Positions 54,118-62,448 of a stretch of DNA of 64,000 nucleotides are shown piece after piece. The stretch lies in contig NZ_LT594621.1 in assembly GCF_900091655.1 (NCBI RefSeq), forward strand, positions 1,240,001 through 1,304,000, given 5' to 3'. Position 1 is the stretch's first letter. The number at the start of each line of letters is the position of its first letter. The DNA comes from Culturomica massiliensis. GTDB lineage: Bacteria; Bacteroidota; Bacteroidia; Bacteroidales; Marinifilaceae. Below the pieces are notes generated by a model. The model made no database searches. It worked only from the letters and a program-made list of their open reading frames with translations, and was not told the DNA's origin. Position numbers and translations under genes: made by a program.

Positions 54118-56514
54118 TTAAAATCCCTCCTCCCCCTGTCCGGCCAATACCTCCCTTAATTTTTGAGCTTCGGCACTCCCGCTCTCTCCTGCCGCCAATG
54201 CTTTCCGCCAATCGTAATAAGCCCTTTCGAACTGCCACATCTCCACAGCCCCTCTCCATTGAAAATGAACATTCAAATGGGCCGGTAACCGGCTACATAC
54301 CAACTTTTCACACTCTTTTCTGAACCGAAGATCTGCCATTCGTACCGACCATCCCGGAAACACGACAGTTACGACAAAATTCTCGCTTTCCGGTACTGCA
54401 GGATTTTCCATCTCCTTTCCGTTTGCTTTTCTCAACAGCAAATGTTCAACAACATACATACTCTCACTTTTCTGATTCAACATAATCAGAAAACGCCGCA
54501 AACAACCGGCCGTCTCCTCGAGCTCTTCCTGCGAATCGAACCGCCCCAGATTTATCCATTCTCCCCGTTGCGTATGATGAAACACCAACAAACGATCAAG
54601 ATATTGAGGTATATTCAGAATATGGTAATTTTCCGGCCGTACACCTTCCCGAAACAATCCCTCGAATAATAAATTATAATGCAACAGCGATAATTTATCC
54701 TTCAATACCAGATAATCGGCATTTGTATAAGCTTTTTCAGGCATATTTACCGGCTCCATATACTCCGGCTTCAAAATATCCTCTGCCACCAAATCATGAC
54801 TCAGCAATCCCATCGGCCGGCTATAAAAATAATCGTCCTCCACCAACCGGAGATTGTACATCGGAAATACATTCACAACGGGCTTTTCCACCGTCATTTC
54901 CCACCCCAGCAAACTGCCTACATAAGCTTTGATTCCCGGTACATTCTCGGGATCGACATTTCCCAAATCCACCCCCTTGTATCGGCTTCGTCCCCATTCC
55001 GGTATCCGTTTTAAAAAACCGAAACGCCTCCCCAGGCTCTCCACCTCTGTTTCTTCGTAATAGTCATACTCTTTCAACCATCCGGGATTACTATCCTCTC
55101 CGTATATACCTTCCCACACTTCCAACATACTCTCCTTCTGCCTGAAAAATCTATTTTTAGTATATCCGGCATCCTTCAGTTTCTGTTCATCGGTTAATAC
55201 GTCCCACATCCCACCCGGTACATCGACTCCGACTGTCCCCTCTCCCAGTAAGTCGTCTTCTATCGACATCAACTGCGGTAAATTTTCCAACTCTTTCAAT
55301 CCCCGGGCAAATACTTCGTCATACAACAACATATACCCCTTCAACTGCTTTGCCTGTGCCTTCCGCAATTCCGGTTCCCCGGGAGCCACTCCCCAATTAT
55401 TGATCCCATAACATTCCGGAAAATCATGCTGCACACTGTTATGATCATACATCTGCCGGAAAGTGCCCTGTGGAAAAGATTGTAACTCCGACAAATTTTC
55501 CGTACGATTCTGCCGGCCATAATACCGGATATAACGGGCATAAAGCAAAGAAGGCAATACCGATAAATCCGTTTTCATCAAACCGCCTCCCGACCACAGC
55601 TTCACTCCGGCTTTCTCTTTATTATCCGGAATCTCTACTGTATAGGAATTTACCGGATCAGTCACGGGAATAATATCCGGATAAACCTGTTCCCCATCTG
55701 TAAAACCCAATGATCTCACAACTTCCACGCCCTCCAGATTCATCAAGCGCCGAAACAGCACCGCCACGGAATAACGAGTCGGTAAATCCTGCAACGAACT
55801 CTCGTCGATAGCCCAATATCTCAATTCCGGACCATCCAATAACTCGTCGGGTTTTCTCCCTTCTGCCAACAATTCTTCTATTCCCCGATAACGGACACCA
55901 CCCATAAAAAAATGCTGAGCCTCCAGGTAAATATCCGCTAAAACCTGTAAAGCATTCGCCCCTGCCTTTAATTCGATATCTCCGGTTAATTTCAAAGGCT
56001 TACGCGTAATAAATCTGACTTCCCGCAATCCTTCGCAAAGATTACGATAAGCATTGAAAATCCTCACAATCTGCCGCTGTACTTCTTCCCGGCAACACAC
56101 TGAAGCCAAAGGCGACAACTCTGCCAAAACTTCATACCATCCCCGTTCTTTCGTCGGATAAATCCACACATTATCCAACTTATCGATACGATCGATAAAT
56201 AATTTCCGGTAATCGACAGGTGTCACCGGATCAACCGGAAACACCCGAAGCGGTGAAAACAAACCGAAACGCTCCGGAACAAAAGATTGTTTTTCTGCCA
56301 CCAAATAATCTTCCGAAGGAAAACGCAAACGATAATCCAACTCCGTAAGACCGTAATTTAATATATCGCTGATCGTTATCCCCGGATCGTGAGGATTAAA
56401 ATCAGTCCATACCTCTCCGGCAGCAGCTTGTAACCGTTCCAACGATTTCTCCTGTAACTGCCGGTAAAGAGTATTTTCCGCCTCTCTCCGGTTTATATAA
56501 AGCTCATCTTTCAT
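54118..56514 (-). CDS. eCIS baseplate protein (Afp12-like)
   Basis: This is a 798-residue protein. It opens with RREAENTLYRQLQEKSLERLQAAAGEVWTDFNPHDPGITISDILNYGLTELDY. The DFNPHDPGITI segment is characteristic of large eCIS baseplate proteins next to the J-like component. The rest is mixed alpha-beta with no enzymatic motif, including VNVFPMYNLRLVEDDYF and a C-terminal W-rich region (WSVRMADLRFRKECEKLV). By position, downstream of the Afp11-like gene and upstream of the tape-measure gene, it corresponds to Afp12. Family equivalence rests on order and motif. Confidence 0.83.
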   Translation of the reverse strand: MKDELYINRREAENTLYRQLQEKSLERLQAAAGEVWTDFNPHDPGITISDILNYGLTELDYRLRFPSEDYLVAEKQSFVPERFGLFSPLRVFPVDPVTPVDYRKLFIDRIDKLDNVWIYPTKERGWYEVLAELSPLASVCCREEVQRQIVRIFNAYRNLCEGLREVRFITRKPLKLTGDIELKAGANALQVLADIYLEAQHFFMGGVRYRGIEELLAEGRKPDELLDGPELRYWAIDESSLQDLPTRYSVAVLFRRLMNLEGVEVVRSLGFTDGEQVYPDIIPVTDPVNSYTVEIPDNKEKAGVKLWSGGGLMKTDLSVLPSLLYARYIRYYGRQNRTENLSELQSFPQGTFRQMYDHNSVQHDFPECYGINNWGVAPGEPELRKAQAKQLKGYMLLYDEVFARGLKELENLPQLMSIEDDLLGEGTVGVDVPGGMWDVLTDEQKLKDAGYTKNRFFRQKESMLEVWEGIYGEDSNPGWLKEYDYYEETEVESLGRRFGFLKRIPEWGRSRYKGVDLGNVDPENVPGIKAYVGSLLGWEMTVEKPVVNVFPMYNLRLVEDDYFYSRPMGLLSHDLVAEDILKPEYMEPVNMPEKAYTNADYLVLKDKLSLLHYNLLFEGLFREGVRPENYHILNIPQYLDRLLVFHHTQRGEWINLGRFDSQEELEETAGCLRRFLIMLNQKSESMYVVEHLLLRKANGKEMENPAVPESENFVVTVVFPGWSVRMADLRFRKECEKLVCSRLPAHLNVHFQWRGAVEMWQFERAYYDWRKALAAGESGSAEAQKLREVLAGQGEEGF

Positions 56515-56695
56515 TTTCTCCTGCTTAATACCCTAACACCTAAAGTCTTCGGCCCTCTTCATACTCTCGAACCTTTTATTTCAATCCAAAATCTAAAATT
56601 CCAGCCACATTCCTTTTTAAAAAACACAAACACATAAAACTCCGCCCCAATCGTTAATCTAAAATCATAAATCTAAAATCGTAAATCAAAACACC
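56515..56695. repeat. Intergenic spacer with ATC-AAA repeats
   Basis: This 181-base gap has aatccaaaatctaaaatt near 56585 and, at 56650-56690, a run of variants (aatctaaaatc, ataaatctaaaatcg, taaatcaaaac). It is the same repeat family as in the other spacers of the cluster. Confidence 0.65.
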
Positions 56696-57415
56696 TCATT
56701 CTCCCATATAATAATCCTGCCATAATTCCGTAATCCGGAAACGTATCACCGCCTCTCTTCCGTAATTACACCGGCTACGCATCTGTAACCGCCAGGCCTT
56801 TCCTTCCTGATGCCAGCGAAACTTCAAACGGTTGAAATGCATACCGAACCAGGATTGACGATAATAGACCTTTTTATGTTCCCCATAGCATTGTATGGCC
56901 GTTGCTTCTGTTAAAGCATATTTACCTTTGCCTTTACGTCCGCATCCGGCTACAATGCGATAAGCCCGGCAACCCGACGGATTAGCTTCATCCTCGTCCG
57001 TAACATCATACCATTTCCCATCTGCAAGCACCTCCCCGCAACGATAATTTCCCAAAAAACCGGCAGCTGATACAGTACCGGACACTTCGACATCACCGTT
57101 CAATGAGATCTTCCGGTCCGGAAAAAGAGTCAATAACGGAATATCATCCCCTCCTATACTCAATTCCAGAGCTTCCCGTTTACGATCGACCCGAATTTCC
57201 CACAAAGGTTTATCGTCCAGAATACCGGAATAAAATTCCAATACCGGACTGTTTTCCTCCAAAGGAGAAAGCTGCAATCCGTTACCTTCCGTACGATTCA
57301 TGCCATCATCCACAATGTTCAGCATAGAATCCACCAAATCCCCGAACTGACTGCCGGTAGGCATTTTCCCATTACTGAAATAACCTTTCAATGTTTCCCT
57401 GTTCGCTTTAGCCAT
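56696..57415 (-). CDS. Possible eCIS tail-fibre or adhesin protein
   Basis: This is a 239-residue protein. The N-terminus ANRETLKGYFSNGKMPTGSQFGDLVDSML resembles the attachment segment seen in Bacteroidetes phage-tail-like fibre proteins. The middle has a short beta-rich SLNGDVEVSGTVSAAGFLG. The C-terminal 110 residues (KWYDVT, CRAYRIVAGCGRKG, LKFRWHQEG, RCNYGREAVIRFRITELWQD) have a beta-sandwich feel. It sits between the two large baseplate genes, a plausible place for a fibre of Afp13 type, but it is much shorter than adenovirus-like Afp13. The function is inferred. Confidence 0.6.
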   Translation of the reverse strand: MAKANRETLKGYFSNGKMPTGSQFGDLVDSMLNIVDDGMNRTEGNGLQLSPLEENSPVLEFYSGILDDKPLWEIRVDRKREALELSIGGDDIPLLTLFPDRKISLNGDVEVSGTVSAAGFLGNYRCGEVLADGKWYDVTDEDEANPSGCRAYRIVAGCGRKGKGKYALTEATAIQCYGEHKKVYYRQSWFGMHFNRLKFRWHQEGKAWRLQMRSRCNYGREAVIRFRITELWQDYYMGE

Positions 57416-57458
57416 AATCCAGTTTTAATACGTTATGCTTTCCTCCGTTACATCCACC

Positions 57459-60400
57459 TTATCTTATAATAAATGTTTCTTCTACACCTATTTCTCCGAT
57501 ACCGGCCTCCGGACGCCATATATCCTCTTTATCCGTACGGATCAAATGTACCGGTGCAGGCACAGGAATTCCCCAGGCACAAGAAGCCCCGATCTTTTGA
57601 TCACCGTCCGACTGATCACCGACTTCACCCAAACGGTATAACTTTCTACCTTCCCGGCACACCTGCAACACCGATAAACCGTGTAAAACCGATACTCCTT
57701 CATCTTCCATAATCCGGTTTTTCAGTTCCTGTAAACCGAAACGATAACCGAATACCGGTATACCGTCACTGTTTTTCCAAGGTACAATCAAATCATCGAT
57801 ACGCCTTCGTAACCGAAGTATCGTCTCTGCCGCACTCCATCCCGGTCCGATCCCGATATTACATCTTACCTTCATCTCTTCGTACAGGGGATTTATAGCG
57901 TCAACCTGCACAAAAGCTCCGGCCAAAGGCTGTAAAAAACGTTCGATCTCCAATAACAAATCATGAGTACAAAGCGGAAAACCCACGCCGTTTTGTAACC
58001 GGGGAACAACTGCCAAAGTGACAATTCCCTGCCTGTTCATATATTTACTATCCAATCCCGGCAAACATTTCACTTTAGCGACTTGAGGAAACTGTTCCAT
58101 AATGCGGTCCTCAAAATCCCGGGGAGTTACAACCCGGTTTCGGTGACGAATCCGATGGATCATCCTGATTTTTAAAGTCTCTTCATCTTCTTCTTTTCGG
58201 CCTCCCTTACCGGATACTATTTGGCGGATATCAGCCACTCCCGGTATGTTTCTGACGGCAGCTGTAATTGTTCCTTCCGGTAATTCTCCATCCCATTCCC
58301 AGTCTGAATCGACAGTATCCGTATCTAAAACAGCCTCTACGACATTTGTATAAAACCCTTTTACCGCAACCTGCTTAATGACATCACAACCGAACTGTGC
58401 CCCCAGCCAAAATATGCCGTTTTCGTCCAGCCAATCTTCTGCCACCGGGACGGGTAACAACAATTCGACAATTCCGCTGCTGATAAATCCACCCGTCGTA
58501 TCCCGGACAAGCGCGTCCGGAGTTAACCTGATCCAGTTTTCTTTTTGCCGGATATACCAAACCGGGGAAAGATTCTGCCTTTCGTCGTCCCGAAGATCGA
58601 TTTCCTGTCTCACAGCGGCTATATCCACAAAAAAACGAATCCGGTCTATTCCGACAGCTTTCGTAAATCCAAACAACAGATTCCCCGCTTCCCCCAAACG
58701 TTTCGCCAAATAAAAAGGGGCATCCGAGCCGATACTCTCCAAAGTCGAAAATCCCATCGAATCCATATAAAACAAACGAATATTTCCCCTGTTCTGACCG
58801 GCCGTAAAATAAAGCTCTTCTTCCGACTCATAGCTTACTTCCACCGATTCTATCAACGGAGATACCGGTAGCGCAGGTGCAGGCAAAGGACGTTTACGAT
58901 GAGCATTTGCAATCATCACCTCTGCAAATAAAGTATGATACAATGCATGCCCGAAACCCATTTCCGGCTCATCCAGCACCATCCGAAAGAAACCGGACGA
59001 CGACATTCCATAAGCATAACGATCTTCATTCCCTCCTACAACAGGTATATTACCGTCCGGAGACCAACTTACCCGGCTTTCCTCCGGTAAAGTACCTTTT
59101 GCTGTCGAATATCCGTCTCCCGGAGAACCGAACAGCCCCTGTATCCCAACCTGATCCGATTTCCATTTCTTTCCGTCCAGCCACTCCGTCCTCACCCGGA
59201 AAGAATAATTGTCGATCTGCTGCCCATATTCCCGGTAGTGTCCGTAAAAACCTTCCGGTCCGGAAGGCAATTGCAACCATTTACAATACAAATTCACTTT
59301 CTGTAAAGGTTTCACAGCCATCTCATAACTACCGAAAACAACCTGAGCTCCCCGCGCAGGCTGTACACCGAAAGGATAAAAAGGAGTAGAGGTATCCAAC
59401 TCCCCGATATTATTGTATAATTTCAACGTTGAAAGTCCTGCTACTTCTACATTCAACTTTACCCGGTTGCATTTTACAGCAGACATCCAACTATAGGGAA
59501 AAAGCCACGCCTCCGGATTCATCCGGATACGTAACACAGGCCATTGTGTCTGTACACCATGTAACGAAATATCTCCACTGGCTGTTGCAGGAAACTCCTT
59601 ATCCAAACAAAACAACAGACTAATACACTGCTTATCCCGGAATGTCGCCACATATTCTTCAATATGCTCCCAACCGATTCCCGTCGTAATATCGAGACAG
59701 AAAGCATCTTTCAATAACTTGACAACCGATTCCCCGGACTTTTCCTCCGCACCTTCCGTTACCTGATTCAATATCTTCTGAAAATATCCGCTCCCCTCTT
59801 CTGTGAGGTAAAACGACACCGTCAATCTCCGCCTTCCTTCACGTAACAACAGCATGGAAGAACAAATCATCAACCCCATTTCCAAACGGGAATCGGATGC
59901 CTCCCCGAATAGTTTCTGATGATCGCCGATATCTTCCAGATCTATTGTATTCTGCGATATGGCGGTCACAAATTCCAGGCGGGCAGCCGGATAGCGTTCC
60001 CCGTCCTTTTCTTGGAAAAAAGAACGCAACTGCGCTAATTTCATATCTTCTACGACAACTTCTTCCACACTTCGGTAACACACCGCTCCTCCCCCCTTAT
60101 TTTTACCGGCAACAAAAGCAGTTGCTTCGGGTATGACAACACAACCGGAACCCGGAACGCGCACAACGGACAACCAAACCCGATCGGGTACAATTCCCCG
60201 GCACCCGGCATGTAAAATCTCCCGGAAATAAAAATCCGGCCAGGTTTGCCAACGGGCATTAAAACGGTTTGCAATCTCTTCGTAATTCCGCAGGAAAGAA
60301 TCCAGCAAAGCCGCAGCAGGATCATTCTCTCCGCATGTCCGGATTTCTTCCCGGTAACGTTCGTAATTCACCTGAAGTTTCCTCACCGCTCCTAAAAGAG

Positions 60401-60842
60401 CATAGAATGATTTTTTCAATTCATCTTTTTCCTCCGGTAAACGGAATTTTGTCCGGGAAGACAAATCTTTTGCCAACTGCAAACGAGGATAATACACCAA
60501 CCGCAATTCCCAATCATCCAAACGCCCCATTAATTCTTTCGCCAGCTTGAGCATCATCTCCGGTTGCCTTCTCCCCGACTTCAGAAAACGATTTTCAAGT
60601 TCGTGAATATCTGTCCTTTCAATCTCCGATAAGATTGCCAAAGGCTGATAACGAAACAATTCCCGCCAATATCCTTCCGGCTGATTTTTCAAATTGTAAT
60701 AGCGGATACTCCCGGCCATATCCATCACCCGCCCCATCAGCACCCGATAATCGTCTTCAATCATAGCAACCCGGCAAGGAATATCTTTCCTCCCTTCAAA
60801 CTGCCGCCGATCCGTTCCATCCGTATACCAAAGTGTATTCAT
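57459..60842 (-). CDS. Baseplate J-like protein of the eCIS (Afp11-like)
   Basis: I start it at MNTLWYTDGTDRRQFEGRKD (60842). The protein (1,127 residues) has a long N-terminal part and, from about residue 860, a recognisable baseplate J region: AVRNIPGVADIRQIVSGKGGR, ETLKIRMIHRIRHRNRVVTPRDFEDRIMEQFPQVAKVKCLPG and LQPLAGAFVQVDAINPLYEEMKVRCNIG. In T4 terms this is gp6-like; in Afp it is Afp11. It forms the baseplate wedges that link hub and sheath. Confidence 0.87.
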   Translation of the reverse strand: MNTLWYTDGTDRRQFEGRKDIPCRVAMIEDDYRVLMGRVMDMAGSIRYYNLKNQPEGYWRELFRYQPLAILSEIERTDIHELENRFLKSGRRQPEMMLKLAKELMGRLDDWELRLVYYPRLQLAKDLSSRTKFRLPEEKDELKKSFYALLGAVRKLQVNYERYREEIRTCGENDPAAALLDSFLRNYEEIANRFNARWQTWPDFYFREILHAGCRGIVPDRVWLSVVRVPGSGCVVIPEATAFVAGKNKGGGAVCYRSVEEVVVEDMKLAQLRSFFQEKDGERYPAARLEFVTAISQNTIDLEDIGDHQKLFGEASDSRLEMGLMICSSMLLLREGRRRLTVSFYLTEEGSGYFQKILNQVTEGAEEKSGESVVKLLKDAFCLDITTGIGWEHIEEYVATFRDKQCISLLFCLDKEFPATASGDISLHGVQTQWPVLRIRMNPEAWLFPYSWMSAVKCNRVKLNVEVAGLSTLKLYNNIGELDTSTPFYPFGVQPARGAQVVFGSYEMAVKPLQKVNLYCKWLQLPSGPEGFYGHYREYGQQIDNYSFRVRTEWLDGKKWKSDQVGIQGLFGSPGDGYSTAKGTLPEESRVSWSPDGNIPVVGGNEDRYAYGMSSSGFFRMVLDEPEMGFGHALYHTLFAEVMIANAHRKRPLPAPALPVSPLIESVEVSYESEEELYFTAGQNRGNIRLFYMDSMGFSTLESIGSDAPFYLAKRLGEAGNLLFGFTKAVGIDRIRFFVDIAAVRQEIDLRDDERQNLSPVWYIRQKENWIRLTPDALVRDTTGGFISSGIVELLLPVPVAEDWLDENGIFWLGAQFGCDVIKQVAVKGFYTNVVEAVLDTDTVDSDWEWDGELPEGTITAAVRNIPGVADIRQIVSGKGGRKEEDEETLKIRMIHRIRHRNRVVTPRDFEDRIMEQFPQVAKVKCLPGLDSKYMNRQGIVTLAVVPRLQNGVGFPLCTHDLLLEIERFLQPLAGAFVQVDAINPLYEEMKVRCNIGIGPGWSAAETILRLRRRIDDLIVPWKNSDGIPVFGYRFGLQELKNRIMEDEGVSVLHGLSVLQVCREGRKLYRLGEVGDQSDGDQKIGASCAWGIPVPAPVHLIRTDKEDIWRPEAGIGEIGVEETFIIR

Positions 60843-60866
60843 AATCCAAATTCTTAAACTTACCAA

Positions 60867-60995
60867 CCATCAAACCCGCATACCACTTATCCTTCCATCA
60901 ATAAATCGTAAATCAAAAACTTCTCTTGCTTCTTTTCAAACCCACCAATAAATCCCCTCCCTCAATCGTAAATCAAAAATCACAAATCGTAAATC
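60867..60995. repeat. Intergenic spacer with AATCGTAAATC repeats
   Basis: This 129-base spacer holds three near-identical units (aaatcgtaaatc at about 60902, aatcgtaaatc at 60964 and aaatcgtaaatc at 60983). No gene or hairpin is visible. Confidence 0.7.
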
Positions 60996-61403
60996 CTACA
61001 ACGCCGTTCCCTCCCGCAAATAGAAAGGAAATACCATATTCGAACGCGAATTTGTACGTCTCACCGTATAATCCAGACAAATAATCAAAACTCCGTCGTA
61101 TATCGATTCCAGATCGAAAGCCACCTCGTTCAGAGTTACCCGCGGCTCATACATCAATACGGTATCGGCAATCAACTCTTTCAACAAAGTCTGATTTGTA
61201 ACAGTCATCTCTTCGTGTACGAAACGGTATATCCCACAACCGAAATCAAACCGGTGTACCCGCTCTCCCGGACGCGTTGCCAACAGAATATGCAGGCTTT
61301 GTCCGATATCCTCTTCCTCCGTCACCATTGTGCTCGGTAAAGCTTCCCTTCTGAACTCCGGCGGAAAACTCCATCCTTTTCCCAAAAACGACTTATTCAT
61401 CAT
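60996..61403 (-). CDS. gp25-like baseplate wedge protein (Afp9-like)
   Basis: This is a 135-residue protein with GKGWSFPPEFRRE, EEEDIGQSLHILLATRPGERVHRFDFGCGIYRFVHE and LMYEPRVTLNEVAFDLE. The segment TRPGERVHRFDFGCGI is the conserved GPW/gp25 signature (the EPR motif follows). It joins the sheath to the baseplate. Length is standard. It lies between PAAR and the J-like gene, as in Afp clusters. Confidence 0.94.
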   Translation of the reverse strand: MMNKSFLGKGWSFPPEFRREALPSTMVTEEEDIGQSLHILLATRPGERVHRFDFGCGIYRFVHEEMTVTNQTLLKELIADTVLMYEPRVTLNEVAFDLESIYDGVLIICLDYTVRRTNSRSNMVFPFYLREGTAL

Positions 61404-61669
61404 AATCTATCCGTAAAACAATATTTCAACTTAAAATCAGAATAGCTCTGTGCTTCTAAAACTCTTTGCCTGTATTTCAATTTTAAATCTAAAATCTAAA
61501 ATTTTAAATCCCCAACCACCATACTTTACCCAAATCCCCAACCATACGCCCCATACCCAATCGTAAATCTAAAATCTAAAATTCCCTCTGCCTCTCACAT
61601 CCCCAATACCTATCACCCTCCACTTAATCATAAATCAAAAATCGTAAATCGTAAATCACAACTCCCCCT
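61404..61669. repeat. Intergenic spacer with dense ATC-AAA repeats
   Basis: This 266-base gap contains several clusters: aaatctaaaatctaaaat near 61485, aatcgtaaatctaaaatc near 61559 and atcgtaaatcgtaaatc near 61641. It is the longest and densest repeat-bearing spacer of the cluster. Confidence 0.7.
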
Positions 61670-61972
61670 TCATCCTCCAATCTGCACCGTCGGACACCCC
61701 ACTGTAATCACCCCGCCATGAGCCGTCTGATCACCCATCCGGGCCGCCGGTTTTCCGCAAATCATCACCGTTGCCGATCCTTTAACGATTACATCCGGCG
61801 GCCCTACACACACGCAATTATCTCCCATCACCGCCGCCGGTATTTTTCCGATCAGAACCGTAGGCGCTCCCGGTCCGATCACAGGCCCTCCCACATGCGG
61901 TATAGGAGAAGGAAAAGCCGGTGTCTGCATCGGACAAGTATGCATATCTGTCAATCTCGCTGCCGGTGGCAT
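61670..61972 (-). CDS. PAAR-repeat spike-tip protein (Afp10-like)
   Basis: This is a 100-residue protein made of PAAR repeats: MPPAARLTDMHTCPMQTP at the start, GPVIGPGAPTVLIGKIPAAVMGDNCVC in the middle and GKPAARMGDQTAHGGVITVGCPTVQIGG at the end. PAAR proteins cap the VgrG spike and bind a metal with His and Cys near the tip. No C-terminal toxin extension is present. It lies 21 bases after the 145-aa gene. Confidence 0.95.
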   Translation of the reverse strand: MPPAARLTDMHTCPMQTPAFPSPIPHVGGPVIGPGAPTVLIGKIPAAVMGDNCVCVGPPDVIVKGSATVMICGKPAARMGDQTAHGGVITVGCPTVQIGG

Positions 61973-61993
61973 AATATTTATATACTTTTTATA

Positions 61994-62431
61994 TTACAAC
62001 TGTGCTGTACGTTCCACTCCAAAAGGCCCAGCATGTTTCAGTGTAGCTTCCTCACTTTCAACTTGATACCCGAGAAAAATAGCTTTTCTGGGGTCCTTGC
62101 AATCTTTTAAAAATACATCATAAAATCCGTCCACTTCAATCATGTCATGTTTTTGAATAAAAGGTAACAAAGACTTCTTTTCAAATGACAATCCATGTTC
62201 AGCGAAAGCGTTTGTTGTATCTTCTTCTCCTTGATGCTTATAAACATGTTTATCCAAATCCTTCATCGTTTTTATTATAGGTGGTTTCTTTACATTACCG
62301 CTCTCAATTGCTTTCTTTGTTTGTAACAAATCACTCACACGGTGATCTCTAATCACTTTACCCACCGAAATCTGCCGTCGGCGAATGCTCTGCATTGCCT
62401 GACACACTCTTTGTACATACTTTTGTTCCAT
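61994..62431 (-). CDS. Unrecognised 145-aa protein between the spike and PAAR genes
   Basis: This is a 145-residue, charged, soluble protein. It begins MEQKYVQRVCQAMQSIRRR and ends FGVERTAQL, with KTMKDLDKHVYKHQGEED in the middle. I recognise no domain, signal peptide or membrane helix. Its DNA is more AT-rich and lacks the CGG-rich texture of the neighbouring eCIS genes, which suggests a later insertion. It lies 17 bases downstream of the spike gene and 21 bases upstream of PAAR, so it is co-transcribed. It may be cargo, an adaptor or a chaperone loaded at the spike, by position only. Confidence 0.7.
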   Translation of the reverse strand: MEQKYVQRVCQAMQSIRRRQISVGKVIRDHRVSDLLQTKKAIESGNVKKPPIIKTMKDLDKHVYKHQGEEDTTNAFAEHGLSFEKKSLLPFIQKHDMIEVDGFYDVFLKDCKDPRKAIFLGYQVESEEATLKHAGPFGVERTAQL

Positions 62432-62448
62432 TGTAATTCTCTATTCTG

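Noticed and set aside
53861..61669. CRISPR array made of the spacer repeats in the eCIS cluster
   Set aside because: The units are only 9-13 bases, irregularly spaced and variable, and occur in separate spacers between genes. There are no unique 30-base spacers and no cas genes.
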